Of a stretch of DNA of 64,000 bases, positions 34,450 through 45,532 are shown in pieces (within the stretch, counting starts at the first letter, position 1; every line of letters starts with the position of its first letter). Source of the DNA: Drosophila miranda (taxonomy: Eukaryota; Arthropoda; Insecta; Diptera; Drosophilidae); contig NW_022881614.1 in NCBI RefSeq assembly GCF_003369915.1, positions 5,167,001-5,231,000 on the forward strand, in the 5' to 3' direction. Under the pieces are notes generated by a model. That model saw only the letters and a program-made list of their open reading frames with translations, was not told the origin of the DNA and did not search any database. The position numbers were made by a program, and so were the translations under genes.

Positions 34450-35636
34450 AATGGCGCCCAATATATTTTCGAATTCGCATGCATCTGGACCGACGCAGGT
34501 TCGGGTGGTATTACAACAAATGTCACTTGCGCTGGTAAAGGCAGATGCGGGGAATGAAAAAAAATAATAAATTTTGTGGAGAAGACGACAGCTCGCGAAG
34601 TGCAGTTTAGCTGTCCCGGCAGAAGTCGCTGCTGCAGGCTTAAGGTGAGCGTAAAGCTGGTCCTTAATGGCGCGGGGTGATTGATGCTAGGGATGGATAG
34701 ACGGAGGCAGTTAACGGAAATATAAAATATGTGATAGGGACTTACGAATTACAGTTGATCATTTTGTCGCTATTCGATGTCGCAAGTGAACGTAAGTCAC
34801 TGCCGTTCAACAAAAAAAATGGATTGGGGTTTGCGACGGACACATTGCCTGGTGGACTGTGATATCGAATAAATCTGTGATGAAATGTGATATTGGAATA
34901 AGTTAGAGTAAGTCATGTAGGTAAATGTTCATTGTAGTTTCGCACCTGCTTGTTTAAAACAAAGCCGCTTTCGTGTTTTTGAACCTGTTGTCTGTCTGCC
35001 GAGAGGTGGTGAGGAGTAGGTGGCCCGGGAGACGTAAAGACAACCCGCGATGCATCTGTTGTCATGGCAGATCGGTATGATGGATGACAGGAACAAATCA
35101 CAAGCAAAATGAGCTCATGCACAGTGAGGCTTCTCGTTTATCGGCCATCGCTTAGAGCGATGACTAGAGTAGATGACAGGCCACACAAAGGTGGTGTTCG
35201 TAATTGTAGGATATCCGTAGGGCGACTGTCAAGTGGAGCGCAGAAACTGGAGCGGTTACTGGTCCCGGCTAGTCACGTGTCCCCCTCTTAATGAATCTTG
35301 TAAGAAGAAGAAGAACTGTTAGGAATTTTTGTTGTTAGGTTTTGTGTTGTGTTGAATGTGTTTGAAGTTTGAGTGTCTTAGGTGTCGACCGAATATACAT
35401 GTATGTTATTATTTATTTATTTATTCAAATATTTAATTGCATATATCTCTTTAACGGCGCTAGTTGGCGCAATATTTATATCGGTATTTATTTATCGGAG
35501 TATTTATTGGTCCGAAGCGTGGTGTTATTTATTCTTGCTAGTTATTTCATTGGGTATTTATTTCTTTATTTATATATATTATCTTAGTTTAGGAGTTTCC
35601 CTTTTTTTTTTGTAGTATTGGTGTTGCTCGGTGCAG
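34450..35636 (+). other. Gypsy primer-binding site and 5' leader
   Basis: TGGCGCCCA at 34452-34460 follows the LTR end after two bases. The remaining leader of about 1.18 kb is non-coding and ends in T- and ATTT-rich DNA before the gag ATG. Short frames here are repeated in every tandem copy simply because the leader is repeated. Confidence 0.7.
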
Positions 35637-37183
35637 ATGCCACAAGAAGGGGGTAGTCGACAGTATCATACGCGATCACCCAGATAGGAGAAGTGTCAGG
35701 GGCGATGTTTGATCAAGATCGGGAGGAACTTGGAGCTGTGGGTCGGTTGTCAAGAACACCGGTCCAGGCCAGGTCAGAAGAATGGCCAATGTCCGATCCT
35801 ACACCCACGCTTGCTTCCGAACTGGCATCAGCAGTCAACGTATCGTTGGCTCAGGCTCATGCGACACACAGGGCAGCGAACACTGACTCTATTCGTCGGG
35901 TGTTGCAGGAAGAGTTGCGTAAGGGGTTCATCGAGATGATACACCAACTCAACGAGGTACTCCAGCCGGTTAGACAGCTGCAGCAGCAGAAGGAACCGCA
36001 GCGGGAGGAGGTTCACCACGAGCAGGAGTATCGAGGAGCAATCCCGAAAAGGAAGCCGTCTAGCACGACTGATGCGCCGATTCCGCCACCAAAACCATTT
36101 TTGGCTCGCTCGGGGCGAGGTGGTATTGGTCCGGAACCGTCTTCAGGAGTAGGACCGACCGCATCCAGTGAGCAGCATCAACGGTGGGCATCAAGCGCGA
36201 AATTGGCGAAACCCGATAGCACTCAGACACTCGGGTCAGGGTCGTGGCGAGAGTAGGAGAGCTGGTGGGATTCCTCGAGAAGATCCGCATCCAAATCCCC
36301 CGGGTTATAGACCTTGGCCACGGTGGGGCCGAGTCGAAAAATGGGACGTGACGTTCGACGGAGACAGCAACAAAATGACAGTCGAGGATTTTGTGTTCCG
36401 AATTGAATTCCTACAAGCCCAATGCCGCTGTCCGTGGGATGAAGTTCTGAAGGGTTTCATCACCTGGTTACAGGAAACGAGCGGGAATGGTACTGGCAGT
36501 ACATCCGTGATCATGGCGGTGGTGTTTGGCAGGAACTAAGGGGCGACTTAATTGCTCGTTTCCGAGGCACGGCGTCCGAGTTCGACCGCATGAGAGAACT
36601 GCGAGTAAGAATGCAGCGGTCAAACGAGAGTGTGGAAGACTTTTTCCATGTCATGAGAAAGCTCGCGTCGAGGTTGGAGATGCCACCACCTGAAAAGGAG
36701 ATGGTAAAAATCGTCAAAAATGCACTCACAGATGAGATAGCTAGTTTCGTCTACGGCTTAAGGTTTTATTCCTTACACCAACTGCGGGATGAGTGCGTGG
36801 AAATAGAGGCACATCTGAAGAGGAAGGCTCGATCTTCGTGGCGAGGAGCACCCAAAGCCACAAACTATGGTCGCGGGGCGAATGCGAACGTCAGCGAGGT
36901 CGCGCAGGATCGGTCGATTAGCGATGAAGAGGCAGAGGTCATTGAGGAAGCGCAAGTGACACAGCGGGTTCCACAGAAGTTGATTTGCTGGAACTGCGGG
37001 CAGACCGATCATGGCTTTAGGGACTGTATGGCATCGGAGAGGCGAATGTTCTGCTACCGGTGTGGAAAGCCCGATGCATATTGTCCAACCTGTCCGAATT
37101 GCGCGGGAAACGTGAAGAGGGGTGCGAGCATTCGCCAAGCAGGCGAATCACGCTCACAGAAGGAGCCTACGCAGAGAAAGTAG
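35637..37183 (+). pseudogene. Gypsy gag with nucleocapsid zinc knuckles, frameshifted
   Basis: The gag ATG is at 35637. Compared with the tandem copies, this one lacks about 19 bp near 35678 (after cgcgatcac) and 2 bp near 36184, both shifting the frame. Downstream the frames read WDVTFDGDSNKMTVEDFVFR (capsid-like), then EWYWQYIRDHGG and MQRSNESVEDFFHVMRKLA. It ends with zinc knuckles CWNCGQTDHGFRDC and CYRCGKPDAYCPTCPNC near 36987-37110. A further frame change at the GGGTTTC near 36449 is common to all copies. Confidence 0.8.
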
Positions 37184-37426
37184 AAGAAAATAAAAATGAA
37201 TTAGATAGACGTAATTTGCATGCTAGGTTAAGGAACTTATCATATGAAGAGCGCTTCAGAAATTATTTAGAAACCCGAAATAGAATATTTTCTGAACTAC
37301 GAGTGGATAGTATGCGAGCACTGTCGGTGCGGGTGAGAAAGGCGAGATCCCGGTTTAAGCAAAGGCGAGCTATGAGGAGGCAGCTGATTGCTTCAGTAAA
37401 GCGTTGTTGCAAGAAAGACCCGAGAG
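37060..37426 (+). pseudogene. Gypsy pol start, before the copia insertion
   Basis: This frame overlaps the end of gag in the -1 frame, as gypsy pol usually does. It runs as a basic, Arg/Glu-rich linker (LRNLSYEERFRNYLETRNR) until the copia LTR interrupts it at 37427. The same frame continues beyond the insertion into the protease. Confidence 0.65.
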
Positions 37427-37615
37427 TGTTAAAGTTATTTTATTTGTAAGACAGCAGAAGATCAGTATACAGAATTATATGTGCTTCCGAGTAACATACG
37501 CAAGAGACGGACGCCGAAAGAAGAATATCGATATGAGAACATCGATATGCAGCAGGGCACATGCGCAGTGTTGTTAGAGATCAATATCTAATTATCGTGG
37601 CGTTCACTTTGAACA
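37427..37615 (-). repeat. Copia 3' LTR (left copy)
   Basis: Read on plus it runs TGTTAAAGTTATTTT to ACTTTGAACA. It differs from the right LTR at about three bases (agagacgg/agagacag, gaaagaag/gaatgaag, gcgttc/gcggtc). Confidence 0.92.
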
Positions 37616-37687
37616 CTCCTCCTCAACACAACGCATGTTTACAAACTTTAAATATACTTAACTAATATCCAATAACATGTCAAGCAC

Positions 37688-38752
37688 TTATAAACGATCT
37701 TTTAAACCAAATGCGAATACAAATTTATGGTGCTTAACCTTGGCTAAGTTCTTTGTGAGGACATCTGCTATCATCTCATCGGTTGGCAGATACGCAATGT
37801 TGACTTCACCTCTCTTGAGAACCTCTCGAATATGATGTATCTTGACGTCGATGTGCTTTCTACGTGCATGAAACATGGGGTTTCTAGCAAGCTGCTGTGC
37901 TCCAATGTTGTCGCCGTACATCTGAATAGCTGACTCCTTGGACATCAGCTTCAAGTCAATCAGTAGGCTGCGAAAGTATATCGCCTCTTTTGCTGCAGAT
38001 GATAAGGCTATGTACTCTGCCTCCGTGGATCTGAGGGCAACCGTCGATTGCTTTCTTGACTCCCAAGAAACCGCTCCTCCTGCCAACATGCATACATAGC
38101 CAGTGAATGACTTTCGGTTCGTCATATCACTTGCCCAATCTGCATCAACAAAACACTCAATTGCCTTTCCTTGCTTTGTGTAGCATATCTCCCAGTCGAT
38201 AGTTTTTGCCAAATATCGAAGGATGTGCTTGGCTGCCGCTTCATGCTCGGAATGAGGATCCTTGTTACGTTGTGCTAATTTGTTCACCGAATGCGCAATG
38301 TCCGTACGAGTCATAACAGCAAGATAAGATAACTCTCCAATTAGCTTTTGGAACGATGTGATGTCGACCCTGCGGCAGTCCTCTTTGTTGCATGCCACCT
38401 GGTAACCAGCTTCAAGAGGCGTGGACGTCTGTCGACAATCTTTCAAATTGTACTGTTCGAGCAACTCTCTAATATACTTCCGTTGGCTGATTAAAATCGC
38501 ACCCGTACTGCCTTCACGTTTCACCTCAATACCTAAAAAGTATTGCATAGGCCCGATGTCAACCACATCAAATTCTGCTGCGATCTTTATCTTGATATCA
38601 GATATATCATCTAGGTCCTTGCACGCCAAAATAATGTCATCTACGTAGACAGCTATTAGACACATATTTTTACCTGGCTTTTTTACCAGAGTTCGTTGAC
38701 AGTCGGTATAAAACCAATGCGTCTCAGCGTTGCATCCAACGTAGAGTTCCAC
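37688..38752 (-). pseudogene. Copia pol, C-terminal part: reverse transcriptase catalytic end and RNase H
   Basis: Reads AVYVDDIILACKDLDD (the catalytic YVDD motif) then YFLGIEVKREG. The RNase H region has CFVDADWASDMTNRKSFTGY, STEAEYIALSSAAKEAIY and HIDVKIHHIRE, in the copia order. It is separated from the rest of pol by a frameshift near 38700-38750. Confidence 0.88.
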
Positions 38753-40383
38753 ACTCTTCCTGATTGTTTTAGGCCATATATACTTTTGTGAAGCCTCAAA
38801 ACGTGATTTGGGTGAACTTCGCTGATGAAGCCCTCAGGTTGTCTCATTAAAACCTCATCCTCCAATTCGCCGTTGAGATACGCCGTGACAACATCCATTT
38901 GATGTAGGTGGAGACCATGTTCGACTGCAAGTGTAATTATCAACCTGATAGTTGCGTGGCGTACAACTGGTGCAAATGTTTCCTTGTAGTCGATCCCGTA
39001 GCGTTGGCTACAACCTTTCGCCACCAGACGTGATTTGAGCCTGTTCACGCTTCCATCCGGATTGGACTTAACTGCGTAAACCCATCTGCATCCAATGGAC
39101 TTTTTCCCGCTAGGCAATTTAGTAAGCGACCACGTGCCGTTCTTCACGAGAGATTCGTACTCGTCCTTCATTGATGCTTTCCATATCTCGCCTTCAGTAG
39201 ACCGTTCAGCTTGTGCGTAGTTTTGTGGAACTTGTACGTCTGCTGCCAGTATCGCATTGAGCATATCATACTGCTTCCTTGGTCGTCCTGGTTTGCCCGT
39301 CCGTACTATGGTTGGGCGTCCTGGTCCTCTTATTGGTTCTGGAATTACAAGAATGTCATTACTAGACCTAATCTCCTCCTGATTTTCTGGCTCATTTTCT
39401 GGATCTTTAAATTGCTCGCTATCCATTTCGGGTTCAGAGTCCTGGTTTTGTTGAACCTGAATTGATGCCATGTCATTGGAACATGATGCATCTAGTTTGC
39501 CCCCTTCAGGTTCTACAAAAATGACATCCCTACTCTCTACGAGTTTCCTGGTTTCTTTACTGACCAAACGGTATGCTTTGGCTGTATCCGAGTAGCCCAC
39601 CATTATATACTCTAAGCCTTTCTGTGCGAACTTTGATTTCTTTATTTTATCTAGAGCTATCGCTACTGAGCCAAAAACTCTTAAATGCGATACCACTGGC
39701 TTTCTACCTGTCCATATTTCAAAAGGTGTCACCCCGCTCAAGCAGCTGCTTGCCACTCTATTTCGCAAATACGTGGCAGTTCGAATCGCTTCTGCCCAAT
39801 AGCATTCACTTAACCCAGCATGCAGCAGCATACTTCTTGCCATTTCTACCAATGTTATGTTGGCCCTTTCTGCAACTCCGTTTTGTTGAGGTGTATATGG
39901 CACTGTTAAGTTTTGCTTTATTCCATTTTGGTTTAGGTAATTATCAAAAACGTTTGATATGTATTCTCGGCCATTGTCGCTTCGTAAAACCTTGACTTTT
40001 CTCCCAGTTTGGCACTCAACTTGACTTTGAAATTCTTTAAAAGCCTCGAAAACCTGATCTTTGGTTTTTAGGAAACTTACTGATACATATCTTGAACAAT
40101 CATCAATAAATGTGGCGAAATATCGATTGCCTCCCATTGACTGCTTTTGCATTGGACCGCATACATCAGTATGTTTTAAGTCTAGAACGCCCTTTGACCT
40201 GTTTGTGCTCGATTGAAATGGTTGCACGCAAATTTTACTTTTTGCGCATGTTGCACACACTTGTTTTGGCTTGTATATGCCCTTGAGACCTATTACCATC
40301 TCCTTGTTAACCATTTCCTTTAATGCGTCAAAATGTACGTGGCCGAACCTATTGTGCCATTTGAATGCATATGAATGCAACAT
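38683..40383 (-). pseudogene. Copia pol, integrase and first half of reverse transcriptase
   Basis: An integrase zinc-binding region (HNRFGHVHFDAL then CATCAKSKI) is followed by the core with DVCGPM, SDNGREYISNVF and PQQNGVAERANITLVEMA, so the DDE residues are present. The reverse transcriptase begins WVYAVKSNPDGSVNRLKSRL and includes MDVVTAYLNGELEDEV. The frame is lost just before the YVDD motif. Confidence 0.88.
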
Positions 40384-41614
40384 TTACAATGTTCATACAC
40401 TTTTCCTGATTGTCCTGAAACATAAACAATCCATTTTCCAGATGTGCCTTTATAACTATTTTTCCGTTTTCAAAAATCATCGCTTGATTTTTCTCAAACA
40501 CAACTTTTTTTCCATGTTTTAATAGTTTTGTGACCGATATAAAATTGTACTGCAAATCTGGTACCAAGATAACCTTTTCCAGCGTAACGGATCTATCACC
40601 GAACTTTACTTAAACAGTTCCATGCCCTTCAGCAATAAGTGATTTACCGCCGGCTAAAAATACTTTTTGATTATCTTCCGTGAACGACACAAAGCGTTCC
40701 TTGTCACAACATAGATGCGCCGTTGCGCCACTGTCTATGCACCATGCATTTAACATCTGGTCATTTGGCTTAGCTAAACTTAGGATTGGTACATATTTTT
40801 CTGGTTCCACTTTGGCATATTCGGTTACGCAAAGCATTGTACCCAATCTTTCCCCGCTTTTACTGTTTGCGCCCTTGTTGTTTGCTCCTTCCTGCTTGCT
40901 TTTAGCACGGCATTCCGATTTAAAATGCCCTTCCTTTCCGCACTTAAAACACTTTTTGCCCTTCTTAAAGTTTTTCTTAAAATTGTTGTTGTCATAACTG
41001 ACGTGTAGTTCCGCGCTACTTGTAATTTCCTTGCTAATGCTATCTTCCTGCCTATTCGCTTCTTCAGAAATTTTTATTTTTATCATGCTCAAGCTCGGCA
41101 AATCATCTCGCGTCTCAATCGCAACAACAAAACTTTCATACGATTTAGGCAAACCATTTAGCAACACAACTGATAAGATCTTTTCATCAACCTTTATGTT
41201 GACCTCTGCTAAAGCCTCGTGTACCACCTGGAATTTCCGCAAATATTCCTGTGCACTTATACCATCCGACATTTTTAACGTCAACAATTGTTTAATTAAA
41301 AGCACTACCCTTGCTGGTCCGCTTGGCCTGTGAATTTTATTTAGTTTTTGCCATGCCTGTGACGACGATACACAATTTTTAATATTGTTTAGTTGGGTCG
41401 ATTTAACACAAAGTAAAATTGACGCCAACGCCTTTTGATCCTTTAGTTCAAAAGCTGCACGTTGCTCATTTGTTGCACTTTCACTAAGCTCAATTTTGTC
41501 ACTGATGATTGGCCACAAATCATTTTGTATGAGAACACTTCTCATCAAAACTTCCCATGTGCTATAATTGTTTTCGTCCAGTTTCTCAATATTGAAATTC
41601 ATATTGCCACTCAT
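40349..41614 (-). pseudogene. Copia gag and protease, with an in-frame stop
   Basis: Starts MSGNMNFNIEKLDENNYSTW at 41614. It contains the gag core, a zinc knuckle CFKCGKEGHFKSEC near residue 220 and the protease motif WCIDSGATAHLCC near 292. A TAA at 40610-40612 interrupts the frame, which continues beyond in the same frame (40349-40609) before a frameshift into integrase near 40385. Confidence 0.88.
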
Positions 41615-42155
41615 TTTTTATACTTATTGTCCCACAGTGCAAAATTTGTAACTGTCGATCGTCTCATGCACAAAGCAACTACGACGACAATACTGTTGTC
41701 CGTGTCTTTCTTTTGTTTTTTCGTTTTCTCTTAAGTATCCCTCCGAGTTGCTATTTACACACACACACACTCGGGATTTTCTAAGGCTTGGTATACACAC
41801 TTTTGGGTATACACACTCGCGGTTTCGTGCGGCTTGGCATACGCACTTTTTGGTATACACACTTGAGTCTCCGTTCGCTTTTGTGTTTCTTGATCCGTTG
41901 GGACTGCTTTATTTTGGACTTTAAACCACGGCAACGGTCCGATTCGCTGCAAAATTCTAATCAAAAAAACACAATGCGAATCTCCGTTGAATTTGTTCAA
42001 CTTGTTCTTTTGCCTTTCTATGTACACACATACACTAATGAGTCTATGCCATTTTTTTAGCACTGCTTTTCACTAAGCACCAAACAATGTTTATTGTTTC
42101 TCACTGTTTCTGTTTTATACTGTTTCTGGGTGAATTGGTGTCTGGGCCCATAACC

Positions 42156-42344
42156 TGTTAAAGTTATTTTATTTGTAAGACAGCAGAAGATCAGTATACA
42201 GAATTATATGTGCTTCCGAGTAACATACGCAAGAGACAGACGCCGAATGAAGAATATCGATATGAGAACATCGATATGCAGCAGGGCACATGCGCAGTGT
42301 TGTTAGAGATCAATATCTAATTATCGTGGCGGTCACTTTGAACA
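42156..42344 (-). repeat. Copia 5' LTR (right copy)
   Basis: Mirror of the left LTR. The internal side (42155 leftwards) carries the initiator-methionine tRNA complementary sequence, which fixes the orientation as minus. Confidence 0.92.
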
Positions 42345-42349
42345 GAGAG

Positions 42350-42819
42350 TTTTTGCAGAAATCTCTATAATGGGCGAGTCCGTGCGAGGCCAGTTGGATT
42401 CAGGCGCTACACACAGCATGCTAGGGTGTAATGGTCAGGAATTCCTGGAGAAGCTGGGCGTGGAGGCTCGTCGATATTCTTATATAGTGAAGGTAGCGAA
42501 TGGGGAAGATCGCGCAATCGTTGGCCGAGTAGAATTACCGGTGAAATACAAGGAAGAGTTAAAAAGATTAACGTTTTTCGTATGCCCTTTCTTGGAACAG
42601 GAAATTTAATTGGGCGTAGACTTTTGGCGGGTATTCTCATTGGCTCCTGAGGTGATGGGAGAAGGTCCAGAAGGGGCATCTCACAGATTAGTGGAAGAAG
42701 TGCTGGCTGATCAAGTCGCTCACTATGTGGAAGGCCCGGAGAAGGAGATAGTGCAGGAAGAATGGGAGTTGTCAGAAAAGCAAAAGGCAGCCTTGGATCA
42801 GGTGAGGCAGAGTTTCTGA
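42350..42819 (+). pseudogene. Gypsy protease region
   Basis: Resumes right after the copia target duplication. It reads MGESVRGQLDSGATHSML, with the retroviral-type aspartic active site DSGAT. A TAA at 42607-42609 interrupts the frame, followed by LGVDFWRVF-like continuation. A frameshift near 42810 leads into reverse transcriptase. Confidence 0.8.
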
Positions 42820-44204
42820 CTTTCGAAGCTGTAGGCCTGGGGAGGACGTCGAGAGAGACTCACAAAATTCAGTTGGTGGAGAAGGCCGAGCCTGTGAAGG
42901 ATCGACATTACCCGCTGTCGCCAGCGATGCAGGAAGTGGTGTGTGGTGAGGTGGACAAAATGCTGGCTTTGGGAGTCATCGAGTACAGTGATAGTCCGTG
43001 GAGCAACCGTACCACCGTGGTGCGAAGGCCGGGCAAAAATCGTTTCTGTCTCGAAGCCCGAAAGCTCAAAAAAGTAACCATCAAGGAAGCTTACCCACTT
43101 CCTAGCATCGAGGGAATTTTGTCGCGTCTCGATCAGACGATATATATCTCCAGCGTCGACTTAAAATTCGCTTTTTGGCAAATCGAGCTGGACGAGCAGA
43201 GTCGACCATATACGGCGTTCACGGTGCCGGGACGGCGTCTGTACCAGTTCCGTATGATGCCCTTTGGCCTCTGCAACGCCGCACAACGCCTATGTAGACT
43301 GGTCGATAAGGTGATTCCGGTGGAGATGCGTTCAAACGTCTATGCGTATCTCGACGACTTGCTGATTATAGCTGAGGACTTCCAAACGCACGTGAAGATT
43401 CTGCGACAGGTTGCCGAGCGTCTACGAGAAGCAAATTTAACGATAGGGCTGAGCAAATCTCATTTTTGCTATAAAAACATTAAATACCTGGGATTTATAG
43501 TGAGAGGAGGAGCGCTGAAGATGGATCCGGATCGTGTGTCGGCCATTTTGCGCATTCCCGAGCCGCGATCTGTTCGAGAATTGCGTAGTTTCCTGGGAAC
43601 TGCGGGCTGGTACCGGCGCTTTATGAAAAACTATGCTGAGATGGCCGGTCCGCTCACAGACGCCCTGAAAAAGTCGGGAAATGGAAAGTTTAAATTGACG
43701 GAGGAGGCAAAACGAGCCATGGGGGAGCTAAAAGCTGCACTCACCTCGGCACCAGTCCTGGTACACGCGGATTTCAAGCGGCTCTTCTACATACAGTGCG
43801 ACGCCTTACATTATGGGGTAGGAGCCGTACTCTTCCAACGGGATGACGAGCAGAACGAGAGGCCCATAGCGTTTTTCTCTGCCAAACTGAATTGCCACCA
43901 AAAAAACTACTCGGTGACAGAGAAGGAGTGTCTGGCAGCCCTCATGGCGATCCTTAAGTTCCGTCCGTACGTAGAGCTTATGCTGTTTACAGTCATAACT
44001 GACCACGCCAGTCTCAAATGGCTCATGACCATGAAGAACCTGGATGGTCGCTTAGCTCGTTGGTCCCTTCAACTGCAGGCCTTCGATTTCGGCATAGAAC
44101 ACCGGAAAGGAGCGGACAATGTATTGAAGAGCTGGAAGTGGATCCGAGTAGTGTCTTGGGCTTTGAAACAGTGGAGTTTGAATCTGGAGAATATCAGGAG
44201 TTAA
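42762..44204 (+). pseudogene. Gypsy reverse transcriptase and RNase H
   Basis: Motifs in order: YPLSPAMQEVVCGEVDKML, SSVDLKFAFWQIELDE, FRMMPFGLCNAAQRLCRL and the catalytic VYAYLDDLLII. The tether/RNase H region has FLGTAGWYRRFMKNYAE, CDALHYGVGAVLFQ, YSVTEKECLA and HRKGADNV. The frame is lost right after the last motif near 44125, where a small deletion joins it to another frame. Otherwise the region is uninterrupted for about 460 codons. Confidence 0.88.
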
Positions 44205-44261
44205 GGAAGGAAATAACAGAGAACCAAGACCGCTTACCTGATCTCCAGATTTGTTGGCGGC

Positions 44262-45392
44262 ATGATATTCAAGCGCATGCGCTTTGAACGATTGGATGAT
44301 CAACTGGAGGGCGCCGTCTGGAAATTGTGGGTTCCGAGTTCGCTGACGGCCGCGTTGATAGACAAAGCACATTCGGAAGAGAAGACAGCGCACGGAGGAA
44401 TCGCGAAAACCTTGCACTTATTGCGTAGGCAGTTTTACTGGCCGAACATGGCGATAGAGGTGCGGGATTATATCCGACGGTGCACCGTGTGCAAGGAGTC
44501 AAAAGCGCCGAATTATCGGATGCAGGTCGGGATGGGGCAAGAAGTGGTCTCTGAGCGCCCGTTCCAAAAACTTTATATTGATTTTTTGGGCAAATATCCG
44601 CGGTCAAAGAATGGTCAGGCGTGGATATTTATTGTAGTTGACCAGTTCTCTACGTTCACATTCCTAAAGACCATGACCAAGGCCACAGCAAAGGAAGTTG
44701 TGAGATTCCTCGTTCACGAGGTGTTTTACAAGTTTGGAGTGCCTGAGATGATTCACTCGGACAATGTGGCTCAGTTCGTCTCGAAAACTTTTAAGGAGAT
44801 GACCGATGCATTCGGAGTCACTCATATGTATGAGTATTCTCCGCAGAGTAACGCAGCCGAACGCGTGAATCGCACAGTACTCAGCGCGATTCGGGCGTAT
44901 CTGGGAGACGATCACCGGGGCTGGGGTGGGCATCTGCCCGAGATAGAACTGGCTATTAGGAACTCGGTTCACGAGGCGACAGGCGTAACACCGTTCTTTG
45001 CAGTCTTCGTGCAGCAAATGTATTTGCATGGGTCATGCTACAAGCTGGCAAAGCGACTTCGGTCAATCGGCGAGCATGACATATCGCTGCTGGAGGGTCA
45101 GGACAAGCGACAACTCATCCAAGAGAGGATTCGCGCTAGTTTACATCAGGCATACGAGCGTAGTAGGGTAAGGTACAACCAGCGAGCTCGGGGGTTCTAC
45201 GCGATGCCGCGACAAGAGGTATTCCGCCGAAATTTTGTCCTTAGTGACTTCGGCAAAGGCTTTAATGCCAAGTTCGCGCGCAAATTCATCCGATGCCGGG
45301 TAGTGAAGCCAGTAGGAGAGAACGCGTATGCTCTGGAGGACATTAACGGCCGTCCCATAGGAGTGTACCACGCCAAAGACCTGAGAATGTAG
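44262..45392 (+). pseudogene. Gypsy integrase
   Basis: Starts with HGGIAKTLHLLRRQFYWPNM (zinc-binding histidines and the CTVCKESKAP cysteines). The catalytic core has YIDFLGKYP, MIHSDNVAQFVSKTFKEM (valine where glycine is usual after DN) and QSNAAERVNRTVL, so the acidic triad remains. The C-terminus ends GVYHAKDLRM. It is complete in itself, but separated from reverse transcriptase by stops. No env frame follows. Confidence 0.85.
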
Positions 45393-45532
45393 TGAGGTGT
45401 GGGTGTGGCCTACGTTGGGCGCGGCAGAAGAAGGCAGGGCACGCCGGCGTGTGCTCAATAGTGTTCCGGAATCCGGTGGGCATGCCCACGCGTATGTTGT
45501 CCCTCCTGGGACTGACGACATACTCGTGGTGG
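45393..45532 (+). other. Gypsy 3' untranslated segment before the LTR
   Basis: 140 bp between the integrase stop and the TGTTCTAGTCCC LTR start. GT- and GC-rich, no frame recognised. It is absent from units 2 and 3, where Diap2 flank abuts the LTR directly. Confidence 0.5.

Larger units (their letters stand above)
37427..42344 (-). mobile_element. Copia-type LTR retrotransposon nested in gypsy pol
   Basis: LTRs of 189 bp lie at 37427-37615 and 42156-42344, flanked by a perfect 5-bp target duplication GAGAG (37422-37426 and 42345-42349). The element lies on the minus strand. Next to its 5' LTR (the right one) the minus strand reads GGTTATGGGCCCAG, the initiator-methionine tRNA half-site used by copia. 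The LTRs differ at about three positions. The gag-pol is broken by one in-frame stop and two frameshifts, so the copy is inactive though young. Confidence 0.93.

Noticed and set aside
45393-45532. Possible env gene of the gypsy element
   Set aside because: Only 140 bp lie between the integrase stop and the LTR; no membrane or cleavage motifs.
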